A DNA stretch of 64,000 bases from Lutjanus erythropterus (lineage: Eukaryota; Chordata; Actinopteri; Lutjaniformes; Lutjanidae), in the NCBI GenBank assembly GCA_020091685.1, contig CM034600.1, positions 5,965,837 to 6,029,836 on the forward strand, in the 5' to 3' direction. The translations under genes were made by a program, and so were the position numbers. The notes beneath the pieces were generated by a model. The model saw nothing but the letters and a program-made list of their open reading frames with translations. It was not told where the DNA came from and did no database searches. Position 1 is the first letter of the stretch. Each line of letters opens with the position of its first letter. Shown one piece after another: positions 24,618 to 36,199 of the stretch.

Positions 24618-26544
24618 ATGCTGCCCTATGTCTTACATCAAACTTAACATTACCATTCAGATTTACACGTGTACTTTATTTCACAAGTTGGGTCATGTTA
24701 TGTGAAATCATCGTAGAAGTTATTTGCCTTTGTGTTAGAGGTCCCTCCCACTGCCACACCCCTCTTTAGCCAATAGGTATTAACAGATAATCAACTGTCC
24801 CTTGACTCCGCCGTCAGAGGCTGGGGGATGTTTGTGGACTGACTGGACGATGGAGAAACTTACACAGGTGCTGGTCGCAGCTAATGAGTATGTTATGTTA
24901 CGTTGTGTCACATTAAATAAGTCATGCACAATAACATAACTTGAATAACTCCAAATTTTAAACAAGTCTCCCTTGACTTTTCACACAAACACAAACCTCA
25001 GTCTCCTGGGTGAAAGTCCTCTGACTCATCCATCCACCCAGGCCTCCTCTCTACACAGACTTTCTCACTCTTTATATTGCTTTCTTCATAATAACTACTG
25101 CCATGAGAGGTCGCCGTCTAACAATAAGCATAAATCCTATAAGCTTTTTGCACAGATAACCTATTGTGGTATTTTTCTGGGGAATATAATGCCCTGCTTG
25201 ATGCGATTCATAACTTTACACTCTCTTTGTCTAAGGCACCAAGGTATGCTCAGTGCTGACAAGATTCCCATTTATTTGAGGGGGTACTGAAGTTTTGCAA
25301 CATATGAGTTCATGAGTTAGCACAGGGGAACCAGCGCATTAAAATATATCAACACTAAAATAATTGCTCTACACATTTGTGGACTGTATGCACTCTAATA
25401 AACAGTGTTAACATTAAAGATAATAGGCTTGATAGGAAGTATGAAAAACAATAAAACCAACAGGGATTGTAATGGAGATATTAAAGTTATTAAAGTTACA
25501 TTAAAGTTTAATCTGATCTTATTGGAGTGTCATTTAATATTATCCATTAAATTTAGGGTTTAATTTCACCTATTATATAAGCATGCATTTGTCCAACTAG
25601 GTCAAGCCCAGGAAGTCTTAGTGGGGTGCATTATTGAGGTGCTTGTTGACCGATTCATTATTCTTAAAAAGACCACTGTGTGCATGAGGCAAATGTCCTA
25701 GTAGAAAAGACTCAGTCAGCAATTTCACTGAACAACAGATTTTTAAGTTTACAGCCAGCCCACAATCTGCAAAGACAAACATATGGCAACATAAAAAAAG
25801 CAGATAGATGACACAACACAATTAAACTGCACAGCAACAAGGGCAGAGCACTACGTGTTGATGTTTGTCATGTGTGGGCGCGAGCAGGTGTAGGTGTGAG
25901 TCCCACAAACTGAATGTGTGTAGCTCCAGTGCATGTCCTGACATGCACAATCTGCTGTAGTGTACTGTTTCAAACAACAACAGCTGCTTTCGCTTTGAAG
26001 TTCTGAAAGTAGTTTTACCTGAGCGAGTGATAAAATGCAGACAGACAAAATGAGGAACAACACAACTGGGGAAGCTTTCCGGATGGGAGCTGTTGGTGTT
26101 CGTCCTTGATGAAATGAGATGAAAGAATGGGAGAAAAATACAATAAAATTAACGTGAATGAAACACCAAAAAAAAACCACAAGTCTCCACTGGGGAAAGT
26201 GAAATATATCGGAAAATAAAAAGTGAAATGTAGTCCCAGGACTCATGAGGATAGTACAATCCGCAGACACAGCACTCACCTTCTGCTCTCCCACACGAGA
26301 TGATTTGTTAGGGAAGAAAAAAAGACTTTGTCACAAGATGGATTTACTGTATACTTAAACACTAGAATAAACAAAATAATAGACTTTATTCAGGCTGAAT
26401 CATCATCGACTGCTTCAATCATTCACTGTAAATGAGCTTTAGCAGTATGAGTAACAATGAATACAATGTGATACATTTGAGGGCTGATGGAAGTTGTCAG
26501 CGCTGAGTCAAAACTGTCATTTGAGTTTGACATACTGTACTTAC

Positions 26545-26584
26545 GTGTTTGGAAATGTTACAGCTTCTGGAGTCCACATTGTAC
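26545..26584 (-). CDS. cpne5/cpne8-like: copine exon 5: C2A calcium-binding loop 3
   Basis: This 40-base micro-exon completes Val91 and encodes YNVDSRSCNISKH (residues 92-104). It is the membrane-facing loop 3 of C2A. In a typical C2 domain the pattern is hydrophobic-Asp-x-Asp. Here the first Asp is Asn93 and the second is Asp95; a further ligand-like Asp105 opens exon 6. The human CPNE5 counterpart, as I remember it, is YDVDSKSPDLSKH, so the insertion of four residues relative to PKC-type C2 loops is a copine feature and not an error. The acceptor is TTTCTCGCAG and the donor GTAAGTAC. It is too short for an ORF search and was found by splice-site and phase matching. Confidence 0.95.
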
Positions 26585-29221
26585 CTGCGAGAAACAAATG
26601 GGTGATAAGACTGGAAGAACTTGTGACAATGTGTTTGAAGACATTTTAGTTCAGATCCCATTGTATTTGCCTTGAAAAAAAAATAGCTGTTTATATTCAA
26701 AGCACTAATTTTCCCATCTCATTCAATTTTTATTTGCTATTAATCATCATCTGATATCCAGGAAACTTGGTGGAATTGTGTCTCTGGGGCCAAGGAAGAA
26801 GACATTAAATTCTGGAATGGATTATGGGATGGATAAACAAATTTTATGACACTTGGGGTGGGGTATGCAGTTCTGGAGAAAGATGTTTGATTGTTGTGCC
26901 TCATTCCCAACTCATAAAATACTTTTGTTGAGTGACTCAGTCTGAGCCACCAAACAAACAATGAGACTCAAGAATCAGTCCAACCCAAAGCATCTGTATT
27001 TGACTACCAGGGAAAGAGACTCGACAACTACCTCTGTTTCTCCAGAATCGTTTACTGCACCTTTAAGGAGAGGGCATTTTTCCTCAGCAAAACAGATGCT
27101 AGTCAATTAATGCTTATATGGTATTACTGAGGCATTAATTATGTTAATATACAAGTATCATGCACATACACTCAAATAAGCACAGGTGGATCATTTACAG
27201 TTATCTGAAGTTACAAGTTTATGCTGAATCTGATGTGGCATGTTGGTACAAGCCTTTCACACATAAAAAAGAAACAGGGATTTAAGATAAGAATGCAAAA
27301 ATGTTCTTGCTTGAAGCCCATTGTCTATTTCTGTACAATATGACATAGATTGGGAAAAAAAATCAGATGAAAGGCAGTGGGCTCTCTTTCTCTTTCTCTC
27401 TAAACAACAGTGAAAAAAATTACCCTAATTTCGGGTTACAACACTTTTCTTCTCTTCAAAACTCTTCAGCAAACTTAATATAGACAGTAGTAGCGCTGCA
27501 GCAGAAACGCCGTCCATGTGGTCACCACAGCCGTGTGAGCCACAGCAGTTCAGTGACGCAGCCAGTGTGGCCCAGGCGCTGTGACAGACCAGGTCTTCAA
27601 ATCTTGAAATCTGGTATAGAGCACTGAATTCTGCAGACTTTGGTCAGAGACCTGGTGTGTGCCAGGTATGTGCCAGGTATATCCCACCAGAGAGCAGAGA
27701 AGCTATTTTTAAAAAAATGAGTAATAACCACTGTAAATGATAATTCTTCATAGTCATTAGCATAAGCCTTTCCTTTTTTATACATTTTTTTCAACACTGA
27801 CTTAAAAGAGCCAAGAATAAAGGAATATCTGAAAGTGCTGTTATCTTGATATTATCTGGAAATCCTACTGCCTAAAACCTCTCACTACTGTAGCATCTGG
27901 GTTGTTCCACAGAAAGCTTATTATTTGGGGAGTAAACAGAGAAAATGACCTTACAAAGCAGGAGGGATGCTCTCAGGTTGGAAATATGCACAACAGCAGC
28001 ATAATAGCAACATCACAAACAATGTTCCTGTTCCATTTTCATGTTTATGCTGTATACAAGCTACTGCTCTGCAGACCCCACTGTGCAGTAAAAGCACACG
28101 TCTGTTCCTTGATTAAAGCAGAGGCATGTAAGTGATTTTCCCTGCTATTGATTGAGAATAACAGGTAGGTGAACTGAACAGAATAACCAAGTGGGTAAAC
28201 AGAGACTAATTTAATCAGTGGGGCTATCAGGCGGTCTTGGTAAGTGGCCTGTTTTTTTAATATCCTTCCATGACATTCTAGCATCTAATTTTAGTAGTGA
28301 TTGGCCTGTTCATTTATCCTAACCAGGCAAAATGATCTGTTCACCAAACTGAAGACCTGCAGAGAGAGAAAATATTCAAATGTAATCAAAGACATTGCTA
28401 CTTTTACTCGGATCCCCTGAATCCACATTCAAGCATTTACATAGCAGAACGTATCAGAGTTTAGAAATTAAGGAGAAATATGTAATATTACTGTGCTGAA
28501 TTGTGATATGATACATCATCACACATTGAGGAAGCATTCCAAGTTGAAATTTTAGCTTCTCAGACAACGATACAGCCAGCATGTTCTCCTATGAAATTTC
28601 CAGTCAGGTCCAGAACATCTGTTTTTGTTTGTCCATTTTATATTTATTAGAGTTCAAACTAATGCTGAATGTTTGCCCAATAAGCAAGTAGCTGTTCGTG
28701 AGTCCTAAGAAATCATTAATAATCCTTTAGAAGTGGAGTAAATGTGTATAAACTGAGCAATATGTTAATGAAGTCCAGAAGGCAGTCATTGAACTCTGCC
28801 TCCAGAGTGTGTATTTTCAGAGCAGTGGGCTTTTTTTTTTTGGTTTTGGGGATAATTGGCTTAGCTTTACTTTGGGAGACATTTACAAAAGATGATCAAC
28901 TTGCAATGTAGGACTCATCCTTACTTGTCATTGTCAAAGCATAATGTTGTGTTTGTCTTGTGCTTTTGCAGGTTCAGAGACCCTGCAGTCTGCAGAGATC
29001 CTGCCTGAGCTTTGAGTTTGGGAAGGAGGGGGCGGGGGAAAAGAACTCTCCTCAAACATACTGTAGATCATATAGTAAAAAGGGATTTAACCTTAATATA
29101 ACATCAGCTCTATTTAGACTGCAGTTCTCTTTTTTGAACAAGGATCTTACATATTTCTCCTTTAAATTAATTCAGTTTTATTCAGACAAAAAGTAAATAA
29201 AATACTGGCAAAGCTACTTAC
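26585..29221 (-). other. copine intron 4, unassigned parts
   Basis: Apart from the repeat at 26,750-26,925, nothing recognisable was found. A plus-strand acceptor-like GTGCTTTTGCAG at 28,961-28,972 has no coding continuation. Confidence 0.8.
26750..26925 (+). repeat. interspersed repeat fragment
   Basis: CAGGAAACTTGGTGGAATTG and GGGGCCAAGGAAGAAGAC match my memory of a fish repeat containing 'ggaaactaggtgg...gggccaaggaagaa'. It lies in intron 4, close to exon 5. The edges are uncertain. Confidence 0.45.
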
Positions 29222-29325
29222 ACATCAAACCTTAGATTTTGTTTCTCTTCAAAGAAGAAATCCAGAACAAACTTCCTGACGAAATCTGGATTCCGAGTGT
29301 TATCGATTACCTCTGTCCTGCCAAA
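29222..29325 (-). CDS. cpne5/cpne8-like: copine exon 4: FGRTEV...NPDF segment of C2A
   Basis: The 104-base exon encodes residues 57-90 plus two bases of codon 91. It starts [19 protein letters not shown] and ends [10 protein letters not shown]. The pattern (R)TEVI-NT-NPDF-RKF-FFEE is the strongest copine signature in the window. Acceptor CTATTTTTGTAG and donor GTAAGTAG are both strong. One oddity is Arg67 in NTRNPDF, where family members usually have Leu (NTLNP). The exon fits its neighbours exactly: exon 3 ends in Glu56 at phase 0, and exon 5 supplies the G that completes Val91. Confidence 0.97.
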
Positions 29326-29559
29326 CTACAAAAATAGAAATGAAGTGATAATTGGTGGTATTAGCAGCATTGATTCAAGAGTCAATATATATTATCAAAG
29401 TAATAATCAAGAGAAAATACAGCAGAGAAAGAAGTGAATGAAATTCATGAGATTCAGCAGCAATCCATATTACCATTGTAACATTTCACACAGGGACTGG
29501 ATCCATAAATACAAATCTCCTTTGTGAAAATATGACCACACTGTATCACAGTGAGCTTC

Positions 29560-29815
29560 ATTGTACTGTGTGCTAAATCTCTCTGTCCCCAGAGAAATCA
29601 GCCCGCTACATTAGAGCCAGCTCCCCACCTCGCGAGCCCACAGAGTCCTGGTCCCAGCCTCCCTCCTGGGCCAGGCCGTTTCTCCATCTCCGTGACAATC
29701 ACACCAGTAATCCCCCTGGTGGACTGCCAGCCTCGCCTCCGTGGCCCGGCCTGACAGCAGCGTGTAATGAGCTATTGATCTTGGCACTGCCTCACCACAG
29801 CCTCAATACCTCTAC
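29560..29815. other. GC-rich, non-repetitive block in intron 3
   Basis: About 250 bases, 235 bases upstream (gene sense) of exon 4, are clearly richer in G+C and CpG than the surrounding intron. They contain CCACCTCGCGAGCCCACAGA and GTGTAATGAGCTATTGATC. A 67-codon plus-strand frame here is Pro-rich, lacks splice support and resembles nothing. The block is a candidate conserved regulatory element. Confidence 0.4.
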
Positions 29816-31638
29816 TCATGTCTTTAGTGTCCAGTGCACATAATCCATGCTATCAACTGCCTCCCCAGCCTATCCATTACCAAAGCCTCATTGGAGAGTG
29901 TATTGGACCTCAGAACCTACCTGCTGCATCGACCTGAAAGGGAAAATCCCAAGATATTTCCTAGTAGTGTTTCTATTTTTAGGGATGGAGGCCTCTGGTT
30001 TATAATCTCATTCAGGCATGATTGGTTAATGGGTGCCGGGGTGTTGTGGGTGAAGGTTAGGGAATTGCTTTGTTACTGAGGGAGATGAAAGAGTAAGCAG
30101 AGCAGTTTATTGGTTTCAATATAGGATATGGATGTAGACCTATCAAATGGGTCTATTACAAATATATCTTCTAACTATCTCTATCTTACCTTTTTGATTT
30201 ACTGTTCTTCAGTGAACCTCTGGAACAAACATTCATGGCTATATTAGCTCTCTATGATGCGCACCAAGTAAACATAAGTTCAATAAGGAATGAATGAATG
30301 TTTTAATGATTCTTGAATCTTAATGAATCTTTTACTTTTTAACAAAACGTGTCACAATACTCACCTCGCCAGTTTAAAAATTATGCCATCTGAAACTGAA
30401 TTGTGTTCAATAATTTTGAAGAAATATCTACGCAGTTATTTTGACTGATATTGCAATTGAGAAATGACTTGCAATTTTGGAGGAAAGAATAATTAATTAT
30501 TCTCATTTTTGTTGAAAAACACATTAAAACGATTATGGTGATGTTTTCTGAAGTCTAGAGAATGATGTGTTGGCCAGAACATGTCTGCAGCACCACAATA
30601 TTTACTTTAAAATGGTATTTTGACACACCTCTTGCCTTTAACAAATATTGCACATCCTGTGATTTGAAAATTGCATTAGACCATATTATGATTCAGATAA
30701 AATTTTGATAAATTGTTCAGCCCTTCTGAAAAACATTAAAAATTAAGGCTTTTCATAAGTTTGTTTGTCTAAATGTTGCCCTCAGACAACTGTTTACCAT
30801 TGTGGAACAGCTTTTAGGAATTAATGCGGTAAGGAGTGTAAGGATATTTCAGCAAACTCAACATCTATCAACCAAAACTTCATAACCCTCTTTAAAACTA
30901 GATAACGGTAATAGAGTAATATTTCAGTGTTTGATCATTTGTGTTAGATTTTATGCTATTAGTTTCCTCTGGGCTCTGCTTCTTTTTAAAGCACTGCACC
31001 ATAATTGAGGATGCATTGTGTGTATTGTATAAAAGGCCAAAAAATGAGTATGTTACCTTGAGGCAACACTGTACCATAAAGGATTAAACAACAACAACAG
31101 TGATGCACAAAAGGAGGATCTGTGCTTAGAGTTGTTTCCCATGTGTATATCTGCACTGCTGTTTTGTGTTGACTAGTAAAAGTTTTGTATTGTACATGTA
31201 TTGTGTTTGGGTAAATTACATGGAGTTTATGCAGACCACAGTACAATAGTTGCATTAGTAGAAAGCATTTTTAAACAGTTCATTGTACATCTGCAGGTCT
31301 CAAGCTGGCAACTGGGTCTGAATTAAAGTTTATTTTTAACAGGTATTATAGTAAAAGTACAGCAGTACAGCTGTCGCACAATACTTATTGTGTAGGATAA
31401 GTTATTGGATAGCGTTTCTCTGTTGCCTTTTGTGCTGTGCCAAGTTCTAACAATAACGTGGGTGGGTCAGCTGTGTTTAGCTGCAGAATTGAGTGAACTG
31501 ACCCTGAATTTAGCACTTTGTTTGTCTTGTACGGCATGACCTTGGCAGAAGTCATGTGGACTCCAGAGCTGGAAAGAACCCAGAATAAAGTGTAGGCCTA
31601 TTCAAGTTCATAATTATTCAAAAGGCTATACACATATC

Positions 31639-31663
31639 AGCTAATAATTTATTATTATTAGCT
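31639..31663. repeat. 10 bp inverted repeat, 5-base loop
   Basis: AGCTAATAAT and ATTATTAGCT are perfect complements. The sequence is AT-rich and short, so chance is plausible. Confidence 0.7.
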
Positions 31664-31767
31664 ATTGACTTTGAATATGATTCCCAAGACTGGGTCATAC
31701 CTATGTTCCCTGGCTCTATATAGCACATAACAGGCAAGAGGTATAGACTGATAGATATTACTTGCAC

Positions 31768-32080
31768 TTTTTCTAATGGCCAGCAGGGGGCATCTCCACT
31801 GGTTGTAAAACTAAGTCTTTTTGTATGCATCCTTATAGCAAAATGACCCAAGTTCTCACTTGATGTATGACCTCAGTACACAGTTTGCTAATGAGCTACT
31901 GGTCTCAATTGCTAGTTTCAAGTCTTCTTCAACACAGCATGATGTTAATTTTGTAAATTATGGTCCCATTTAGAGTAAAATAGATTGTTGAAGTACTGAT
32001 CAATCATAAATCAAAATTGTGTTACTGCATTGCGTATTTGCTGCCTAAACTGTTTTCAGAAACATATTTTAGTGTACTAG
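31768..32080 (+). repeat. dispersed repeat family D, copy 1 (left part)
   Basis: It begins GGCCAGCAGGGGGCATCTCC, continues AGCATGATGTTAATTTTGTA, AAATTATGGTCCCATTTAGA and ACTGATCAATCATAAATCAA, and ends TCAGAAACATATTTTAGTGT. The last two blocks recur at 36,410-36,500 and 38,415-38,510. A further part may follow at 32,560-32,760. Confidence 0.7.
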
Positions 32081-32559
32081 TCTTTATTTATTTGATTTAT
32101 GCTACATATGTGTCCCTATACAAATAAACATTAATGCCACACACCATATAACCTAAGCTAATTTGCAATGCCAGCCACTAGCTGGGCCTTTAAGATACAA
32201 AACACTCAACAATTTAACTGCAACAAATACACAAAGGGCAGTGCAAATACAAACAACAAGAAAATACTAACAGACCAATACATGACATAAACGTCAATAC
32301 ATAATATAGCACCACAGAATAAGAAACACATTATTCATGACTACATAACAGATTCCTCTACAAAAACTGTCTCAGTTTGAGTTTACAGTGATCCAAATCA
32401 GGATCCAGTTTGAGTTCTATCGGTAAAAGAATTCCACATGTTAATTTCTCGGACAGAAAAATCTGTTAAACATCCAACTGGATGCTCCATGTGTTATTGA
32501 GCCTGAAGCTCTGAGTGGAACCACTGGGTCACTGAGCACCTGAGGAGCCTTTGTTGCCG

Positions 32560-32760
32560 GGCAGGCTGCCATTACCTCCTGGTGAATGGATGAGCCAAGA
32601 CCAAGCACTGCCCAACCAGTATTATGTCACCCACCAGCTCCATGCTCTGGTTACAAACACAAGGTATACCCCATAATGTCAAACTCAGGGCCTCAAAACA
32701 GTAACCCATAAACAATGGTTGACATCACAATTGGTTCACACTTGGTTTGGGGTAGGAATA
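32560..32760 (+). repeat. dispersed repeat family D, right part
   Basis: CCACCAGCTCCATGCTCTGG, CCCCATAATGTCAAACTC, CCTCAAAACAGTAACCCATA and TTGGTTCACACTTGG parallel the right half of the 38,265-38,720 copy (CAATAATGACAAACTTGAGG, TTCAAAACAGTAGTCCACAA). The sequence between 32,080 and 32,560 is not recognised. Confidence 0.6.
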
Positions 32761-33139
32761 GGAGTTAAAATAGAACAAAGGGCCCTGTGAACATAGACCC
32801 CTGGGAAGTAAGGACCCTGTGGAACCTGGGAACATAAAGCTAATGAAAACTTGGTTTAAAAACCCAAAGAAATCTTCTATAATGCTTGAATATATTCATG
32901 ATGTGCAACAATCAATTTCAAACGCCATTGTGCGTTTATGTAGGACCTCAGAGTGAGAAGCTTATTGTTTTTTTCCAGTGCCTTTAATGCAAACTTCTTT
33001 GCAAACCTTTGCAAAATATTTAATTGCAAGAGATTTGTGACAAAGGAACAATTCACTGGAGTAGTTTGTGAACTACTGTAGCTAGCTGTAGCTGTTATTA
33101 TGCTACCCACAGAATATGGCTATAATACATGCTAGAATA

Positions 33140-33164
33140 GTCTGTTGAATACAATTCAACAGAC
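33140..33164. repeat. 11 bp perfect inverted repeat, 3-base loop
   Basis: The arms are GTCTGTTGAAT and ATTCAACAGAC. One of a group of tight hairpins between 33 and 50 kb. Confidence 0.9.
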
Positions 33165-34259
33165 ATATTTGCACCACTGACTCGTGTCTCTTAAAAGTTT
33201 TCAAACTACTCAGTTTTGTGGAGCAGTTTATATTCTGACAACAGACGGTGAATAAAATTTGCTAATGGCTTCACAAATGAAGGACTCCACCCTCTGATCT
33301 CTTTTAGGTTAGCACTATCAAGATGTGATGCTGTTGGTCAATGTCATAAATCACTCAGCTCACCAAAATTGTACTTTGTGTGGATTTACTTCAAGCGAAT
33401 GACTTATCATGCTGATTATGCTGAAGTGCGCTTTCACCACAAGATTTTGCAGTTTTAAATGCTGATATGACCATGCCTTTACTCTTGATTTACAGCATGT
33501 AATTACACAACAGAACTGTCTGTCTGTAGTCCTCCGTGGGCAACAATGATGATGATTTGTGGGAGAATGTAAGTGGAGGATCATAACCATGGGCAGGGGT
33601 AAATGGAAACGGCAACAACAGTGAACAGGCAGAAAAGAACACAAAATAAAAACAGCCTTACACAAAGCTTTAAATAGAAAACACTCCAGGATGAAGGGTC
33701 AAGGGTGGACTAGTTGGAGAAATCATGTTACACCTTCAGGATATAGGCCAAGTGATAAGAAAAAAAATGCTACAGACTGATCCCCTGCTGAAGCCCTATT
33801 TGACAAAATTTCATTTACAAACTGTATATATTATAATTGGGAGTATAGCCATAATTGGAAACATGAGGTTAAAGGGAAACTAAGGATTTGTCAGGTTTTC
33901 ATTCAAGAACAATTATCTGCTTGTGGTGTTGATATGTGTACAGCTGACAGCGAGATGTTTACTCTGCTGATTGTGGTGCAATTCATGCCGTGTTTTTGAT
34001 TAAGCCCTGCCACATGGAATAAAAAGGTGTGAGGTGTCTTGAAGTGAGGGGATCAGTGGCAGCAAAGCCCTCACTGGCACATCAGTGTTGACTTTGAATT
34101 TGCAAATGGGCAAATACGCCTTTTAAAAACTGAATGTCAAAGGCAAATTAGATGAGGGAAAATAAGGCTAAGAGATGACATGATAATGTGTCTGTGCGCC
34201 GGAGAGACGTACTGGGCGGAAAAAAAGGAATGGAATTGAAAGGAGCAGCAATGAATGGA

Positions 34260-34273
34260 AGGTCACATGACCT
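34260..34273. promoter_or_regulatory. nuclear-receptor-like inverted half-sites
   Basis: AGGTCA-CA-TGACCT is an inverted repeat of the nuclear-receptor half-site with a 2-base spacer. Its core GTCACATGAC also fits an E-box/M-box. It lies in intron 3, about 480 bases downstream (gene sense) of exon 3. A function is only inferred. Confidence 0.25.
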
Positions 34274-34756
34274 GCCTTAAAAAGGAGTGACAGAGGGCGA
34301 GACAGCAAGACATCAGGGGGAACAGACGGTGAATATTTGATGAGGATGACAAGGAATCTCCCTTCTTTTTCTCCCAGCCTGAGCGATGATATGAAGTTGT
34401 TTTAACGTTATCACGTATCTGATATAATGAGATCAATTTTATGTATTTATTCCTTAACCTGCACTATTAATTCATCAGTTTGGGTCAGGTATATGAAGCC
34501 TTTTTTTCCTTTCCTGAGTCCATTTCAGACAGTGGTTACACTTGTCTGGGCAAGTGAAGAGGCTGACACTTTCAATTTTCTACAACAATGTTCTCAGGGG
34601 TTTGCAATGAGATGCCTCTGGACATCATCTTAATAGCCCATTCTCAAACTTTAATACTCATTACACTGTATTCCTCAAAGAAATACACACATATCTGGCA
34701 GACAGGTAGACACTATTGGATAATGATAATGGAGAACAAAAGGTTATTTAACTTAC

Positions 34757-34803
34757 CTCCCTCCATTCTTTGGTTCCCACAGCCTGCAAATACAGCACAA
34801 CCA
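34757..34803 (-). CDS. cpne5/cpne8-like: copine exon 3: C2A middle strand
   Basis: This 47-base exon finishes codon 41 and encodes VVLYLQAVGTKEWRE (residues 42-56). The equivalent human stretch is roughly -CV-YTQ---NKQWRE before FGRTEV. The acceptor is CTTTCCCTTCAAG (an AAG acceptor after a good pyrimidine tract) and the donor is GTAAGT. A second AG inside the exon (TATTTGCAG) also looks like an acceptor. Using it would drop the start of the exon and break the frame with exon 2, so the upstream AAG is preferred. The exon ends on a codon boundary and exon 4 opens with Phe-Gly-Arg in phase 0. Confidence 0.93.
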
Positions 34804-35514
34804 CTTGAAGGGAAAGAGGAGGAGGAAGAGTTGAAGGGGGAAGCATGAGGAAAACAAGAAAAAAAAAAGAAGCTATTTAATTTAAGTGATTAGCCTGATG
34901 TTTTTTTTTTACAAGTTGGCACCTGCAGCACCTCACAGATATTCAAACACTCAGGTAAGAAAATCAATGTGACCCCCATCCATTTTCATTAGTTTTGGCG
35001 CAGCTAGAGGCCAGGTCAATAATTCTTTAATAAAAACCATTACACACCACTGTCAAACTGAGAAACTCTGGGCAATTAAAATATTTTACGTGTATTTAAT
35101 CTATAACGAATACATTCACCCTAAATAAGGCAAAACAGTAGTACAGATGAACTTCAGTATAATGAAAACACATTAACACAATATATTTTTCTTTGGTTCC
35201 TTCTCACTTTTCTATCAAGCATACCTACATAACAATGAAGGAGTAATCAATCTCTACATTTTCTGCCTTGCAGACGTGTTGTCACCACATTCAGTAAGGC
35301 CTCTCCCTGGCTGTCAATTTCTATAATTACAAAAAGGCAGAATTGCTGTTTATGGGGCATTATTAGTGAAACATACAGCCTAGTTCTCATTGATAACTGC
35401 TCTCCAAAAAAAGTAGAAATTATGATTCCCGTCCTGTCTATTGGGCATGAAGATGGTTGTCATTATTCTCAACTACTACTGGATGCCTTACCATGAAATC
35501 TTGTACAGATATTC

Positions 35515-35822
35515 ATGGTCCCCAGAGGGGAGGTCAGGACCCCAAAAGGGGCTGCAAGATCATTTCTGGGGGTCATCAGATGGTTGTGGAGAATAACGTA
35601 AAAAAGCATATTGTGGCAAGCAGCACAGAGCAAGAGCCAGGAAGAACCTCTCAGCAACACCAGCCCTTAAAAGACATTAAACTTAAGGGACAAGCACTCA
35701 AAAATATGAGTCTGGTAGCTTTCTTGTGTCATACAGCAAATGTGGGGAGAGGATGGGTCGAGAACACCAACCTGACTATGCTGGGGGGGGTTGCAATTTG
35801 AGAAAGTTAAGAACCGCTGCCA
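35515..35822 (+). repeat. hAT-like repeat (GGTCAGGACCCC ... AAGAACCGCTGC)
   Basis: The left part has GGGAGGTCAGGACCCCAAAA and the right end TTTGAGAAAGTTAAGAACCG. These resemble fish elements with 'gggtcgggacccc' and 'gagaaccactgc' ends. The interior reading frame of about 110 codons matches nothing known to me. Confidence 0.5.
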
Positions 35823-35874
35823 AAGACTTCGGTGATGCTACCAACATATTTAAGTTAACCTAATGATATACCCA

Positions 35875-35960
35875 TGAGCCTTAACTGTTCTTTATGTTTA
35901 AATGTTACTTTGCATGTTAGCATGTTTACATGTTAACACACTAAGCTGAAATATTACATT
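35875..35960 (+). repeat. short repeat fragment (GCATGTTAGCATG)
   Basis: TTTGCATGTTAGCATGTTTA followed by TTAACACACTAAGCTGAAAT is a landmark of the repeat also seen at 47,930-48,255. The rest of the copy is missing. Confidence 0.5.
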
Positions 35961-36057
35961 TAATTATTAATAAATAGATAAATAAAGATTGGATAGATAA
36001 ATAAACCTGCTAACGTTTCATGTAAACACTGATTCACTAATCAGACCAAAGACTGGT

Positions 36058-36155
36058 TGCAAAAATATGCAGTTGCTTTGCTGGCAATAGAAACTGTTCA
36101 AATATATGTATTTGAACAGTTTCTATTGCCAGCAAAGCAATTGCACATTTTTGCA
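36058..36155. repeat. 47 bp near-perfect inverted repeat, 4-base loop
   Basis: The left arm, 36,058-36,104, and right arm, 36,109-36,155, are complementary at 45 of 47 positions around the loop TATG. The core is GCTTTGCTGGCAATAGAAAC paired with its complement. The two mismatches are near the outer end. It is not AT-only and belongs to no microsatellite, so it is not explained by composition. Confidence 0.95.
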
Positions 36156-36199
36156 CTTTTTTATATGGTACTTTGCGACTAGCCAGGAACCAGATGAAT

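Larger units (their letters stand above)
23632..26544 (-). other. copine intron 5, unassigned parts
   Basis: I see nothing recognisable in 23,632-23,869 or 24,615-26,544. A strong donor-like GTGAGTGC near 26,276 has no matching coding exon. Confidence 0.8.
29326..34756 (-). other. copine intron 3, unassigned parts
   Basis: I see nothing recognisable in 29,816-31,767 (apart from a short inverted repeat), 32,081-32,559 and 32,761-34,756 (apart from one inverted repeat and the half-site pair). Confidence 0.8.

Noticed and set aside
26270-26320. Strong donor-like GTGAGTGC on the minus strand after GAGAGCAGAAG
   Set aside because: Exons 5 and 6 join directly in phase and in motif, so no exon is needed between them, and no acceptor defines one.
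28955-29200. Plus-strand acceptor-like GTGCTTTTGCAG followed by an open frame
   Set aside because: The frame resembles no protein, lacks a donor, and is antisense to the copine gene.
35457-35801. 114-codon plus-strand open frame
   Set aside because: It lies within a hAT-like repeat, has no splice context or family resemblance.
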